From: Ciborinia camelliae
Lineage: Eukaryota; Ascomycota; Leotiomycetes; Helotiales; Sclerotiniaceae
Length of the DNA stretch: 64,000 nt
Reading direction: 5' to 3'
NCBI GenBank assembly: GCA_025890175.1
Contig: JANPYM010000011.1
Coordinates: 448,821 to 512,820, forward strand
Shown: in pieces, positions 63,083 through 64,000 of the stretch
Numbering within the stretch: the first letter of the stretch is position 1
Layout: each line of letters opens with the position of its first letter
Program-made: the position numbers and the translations under genes
The notes under the pieces: generated by a model
Database searches by the model: none
What the model was told of the DNA's origin: nothing
Seen by the model: only the letters and a program-made list of their open reading frames with translations

Positions 63083-63604
63083 CTTGTTTGAAAAATGGAG
63101 ATGAAGATTATGCTAGGGCGATGTAGAATGAGAACGAAGAAAATACTATGTATTTGCATGTACGAGAATCCTACCAAGGTTTTAAGGAAGTAGAAAGGGA
63201 GAGGTTTAGTCTATATTCGGGCAGAAAACTGAACACGGGGGGTTTCTTGTCAGCTACGATTATTTTTCGGTATTTTTACAATTCATGTATTGTCGGACTA
63301 TGACAACTGTGCTTTCGGGTATTTTAAAGATGTAAGCAAAACACAACGACTCGAAGCATCAATCCCAGAACTAGGGGGATATTGGTTGATCTCTACATAT
63401 CAAAGGAATATCGCTCCATGAGATTTACATTCTTGCGAATCGATGGTATACTTACCGATTAACTCCAGTTTAATTTTCGGGAAATTTCAAACATCCTGTT
63501 AAGAACAAAGATAATAAGGCCTACTTTGCCATCTTCATCACAAGGACGTTCAGGAACTTTATCAAAGCATTGCTGATTTGATATACGATTCGTCTGTTAT
63601 TAAA
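63083..63604. promoter_or_regulatory. Bidirectional promoter between PKS and transferase-like hydrolase
   Basis: 522 bp between divergent start codons. I looked for TCG(N5)CGA-type AflR sites and saw none. A TATAGA-like box lies near 63210 for the PKS strand. Shared control of the two genes is inferred from the arrangement. Confidence 0.5.
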
Positions 63605-64000
63605 ATGATTCCTTCAACAAAAGATGTCGAGTTCCAAACACTCGATGGCCTTACCATCCGAGGAACGCTATATCCTGCCAGTAAACGGGGCCCAGCGGTC
63701 ATAATCACACCTGGCGTAAGTGATGTGCCATCTTTTACGTACGGCAAGCAGCTCTGATTTCAGGATTAGTTTAATTGCGTGAAAGAAATGTTCGTGCCCC
63801 AGGTCGCAGAGCAGTTCCAGAAGCACAACTTTACAGCTCTCATATACGATCCGCGCAGCTTGGGGCTTTCCGATGGGGAGCCACGCAATGAAGTCGACCC
63901 TATGAAGCAAGTGTCTGATTATTCAGATGCCTTCACCTTCCTCACAACACTTCCGATTGTCGATAAAGACGAAATATTCTTCTGGGGACAATCTTTTGCT
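63605..64000 (+). CDS. Alpha/beta hydrolase, polyketide-transferase (Fma-AT/af380)-like, 3' end outside window
   Basis: Exon 1 63605-63715 (37 codons, MIPSTKDVEFQTLDGLTIRG), a 54-nt intron, then exon 2 from 63770 to beyond the window edge. The splice joins PG to FNCVKEMFVPQVAEQF. Then come ALIYDPRSLGLSDGEPRNE, DPMKQVSDY and FWGQSFA, the last being the G-x-S-x nucleophile elbow at the window end. These N-terminal motifs are shared by the alpha/beta hydrolases next to many HR-PKS genes, including the fumagillin polyketide transferase, which takes the chain from the ACP and moves it to an alcohol acceptor. Here it is a third candidate for offloading the PKS product. The acid and His residues lie outside the window and were not seen. 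Confidence 0.85.

Noticed and set aside
63083..63604. AflR-type TCG(N5)CGA sites in the PKS promoter
   Set aside because: None seen on inspection; only a motif search over all cluster promoters could decide.

Overview
The window comes from a filamentous ascomycete (Pezizomycotina). Supporting signs are short GT-AG introns with CTRAY-type branch sites, a highly reducing polyketide synthase (HR-PKS) gene cluster, and a two-speed base composition in which ordinary gene-rich DNA is interrupted by sharply bounded, gene-free blocks of extreme AT content, the usual result of repeat-induced point mutation (RIP) on transposons. Dispersed TAGG/CCTA and GGGAT microsatellites fill the gaps. I cannot name the species. 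A Leotiomycete/Helotiales-like genome is a guess, not a result.

Layout. 1-6240 is an AT block cut by the window edge. 6.66-7.27 kb is CT-rich low-complexity DNA. 7730-11564 (-) is a CaMKK/SNF1-activating-type protein kinase, the only housekeeping gene seen. 11.6-15.2 kb is gene-free and rich in microsatellites. 15.18-24.45 kb is a second AT block whose two edges carry matching inverted repeats, so it may be one decayed element. 24.5-31.7 kb is gene-free, with a solo LTR (25671-25858), a 575-bp element with terminal inverted repeats (27136-27710) and many microsatellites. 31.75-34.2 kb on the minus strand is a previously hidden dipeptidyl-peptidase III (M49) pseudogene, collinear over most of the family and split by a 174-bp inverted-repeat element. 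Two further small elements follow (34479-34760 and 34871-35026).

From about 36 kb to the right edge is a secondary-metabolite cluster: 14-TM MFS pump (-), 12-TM-type MFS transporter (+), FSH1-type serine hydrolase A (-), cytochrome P450 (+), FSH1-type hydrolase B (+), secreted berberine-bridge-type FAD oxidase (-), AflR-C-terminal-like protein lacking a zinc cluster (+), acyl-CoA ligase (+), HR-PKS (-), and a polyketide-transferase-like alpha/beta hydrolase (+, cut by the window end). Exon models were built by hand and checked for phase: every intron joins in frame and restores family motifs.

Likely teamwork (inference): the HR-PKS (KS-AT-DH-degenerate MT-ER-KR-ACP, no thioesterase) builds a reduced, probably unmethylated chain. 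One of three hydrolases releases or transfers it. The ligase could activate it as CoA or adenylate, the P450 and the FAD oxidase tailor it, and the MFS proteins export it. The product cannot be predicted from this sequence. Most short open frames in the window are chance or antisense and are not listed.
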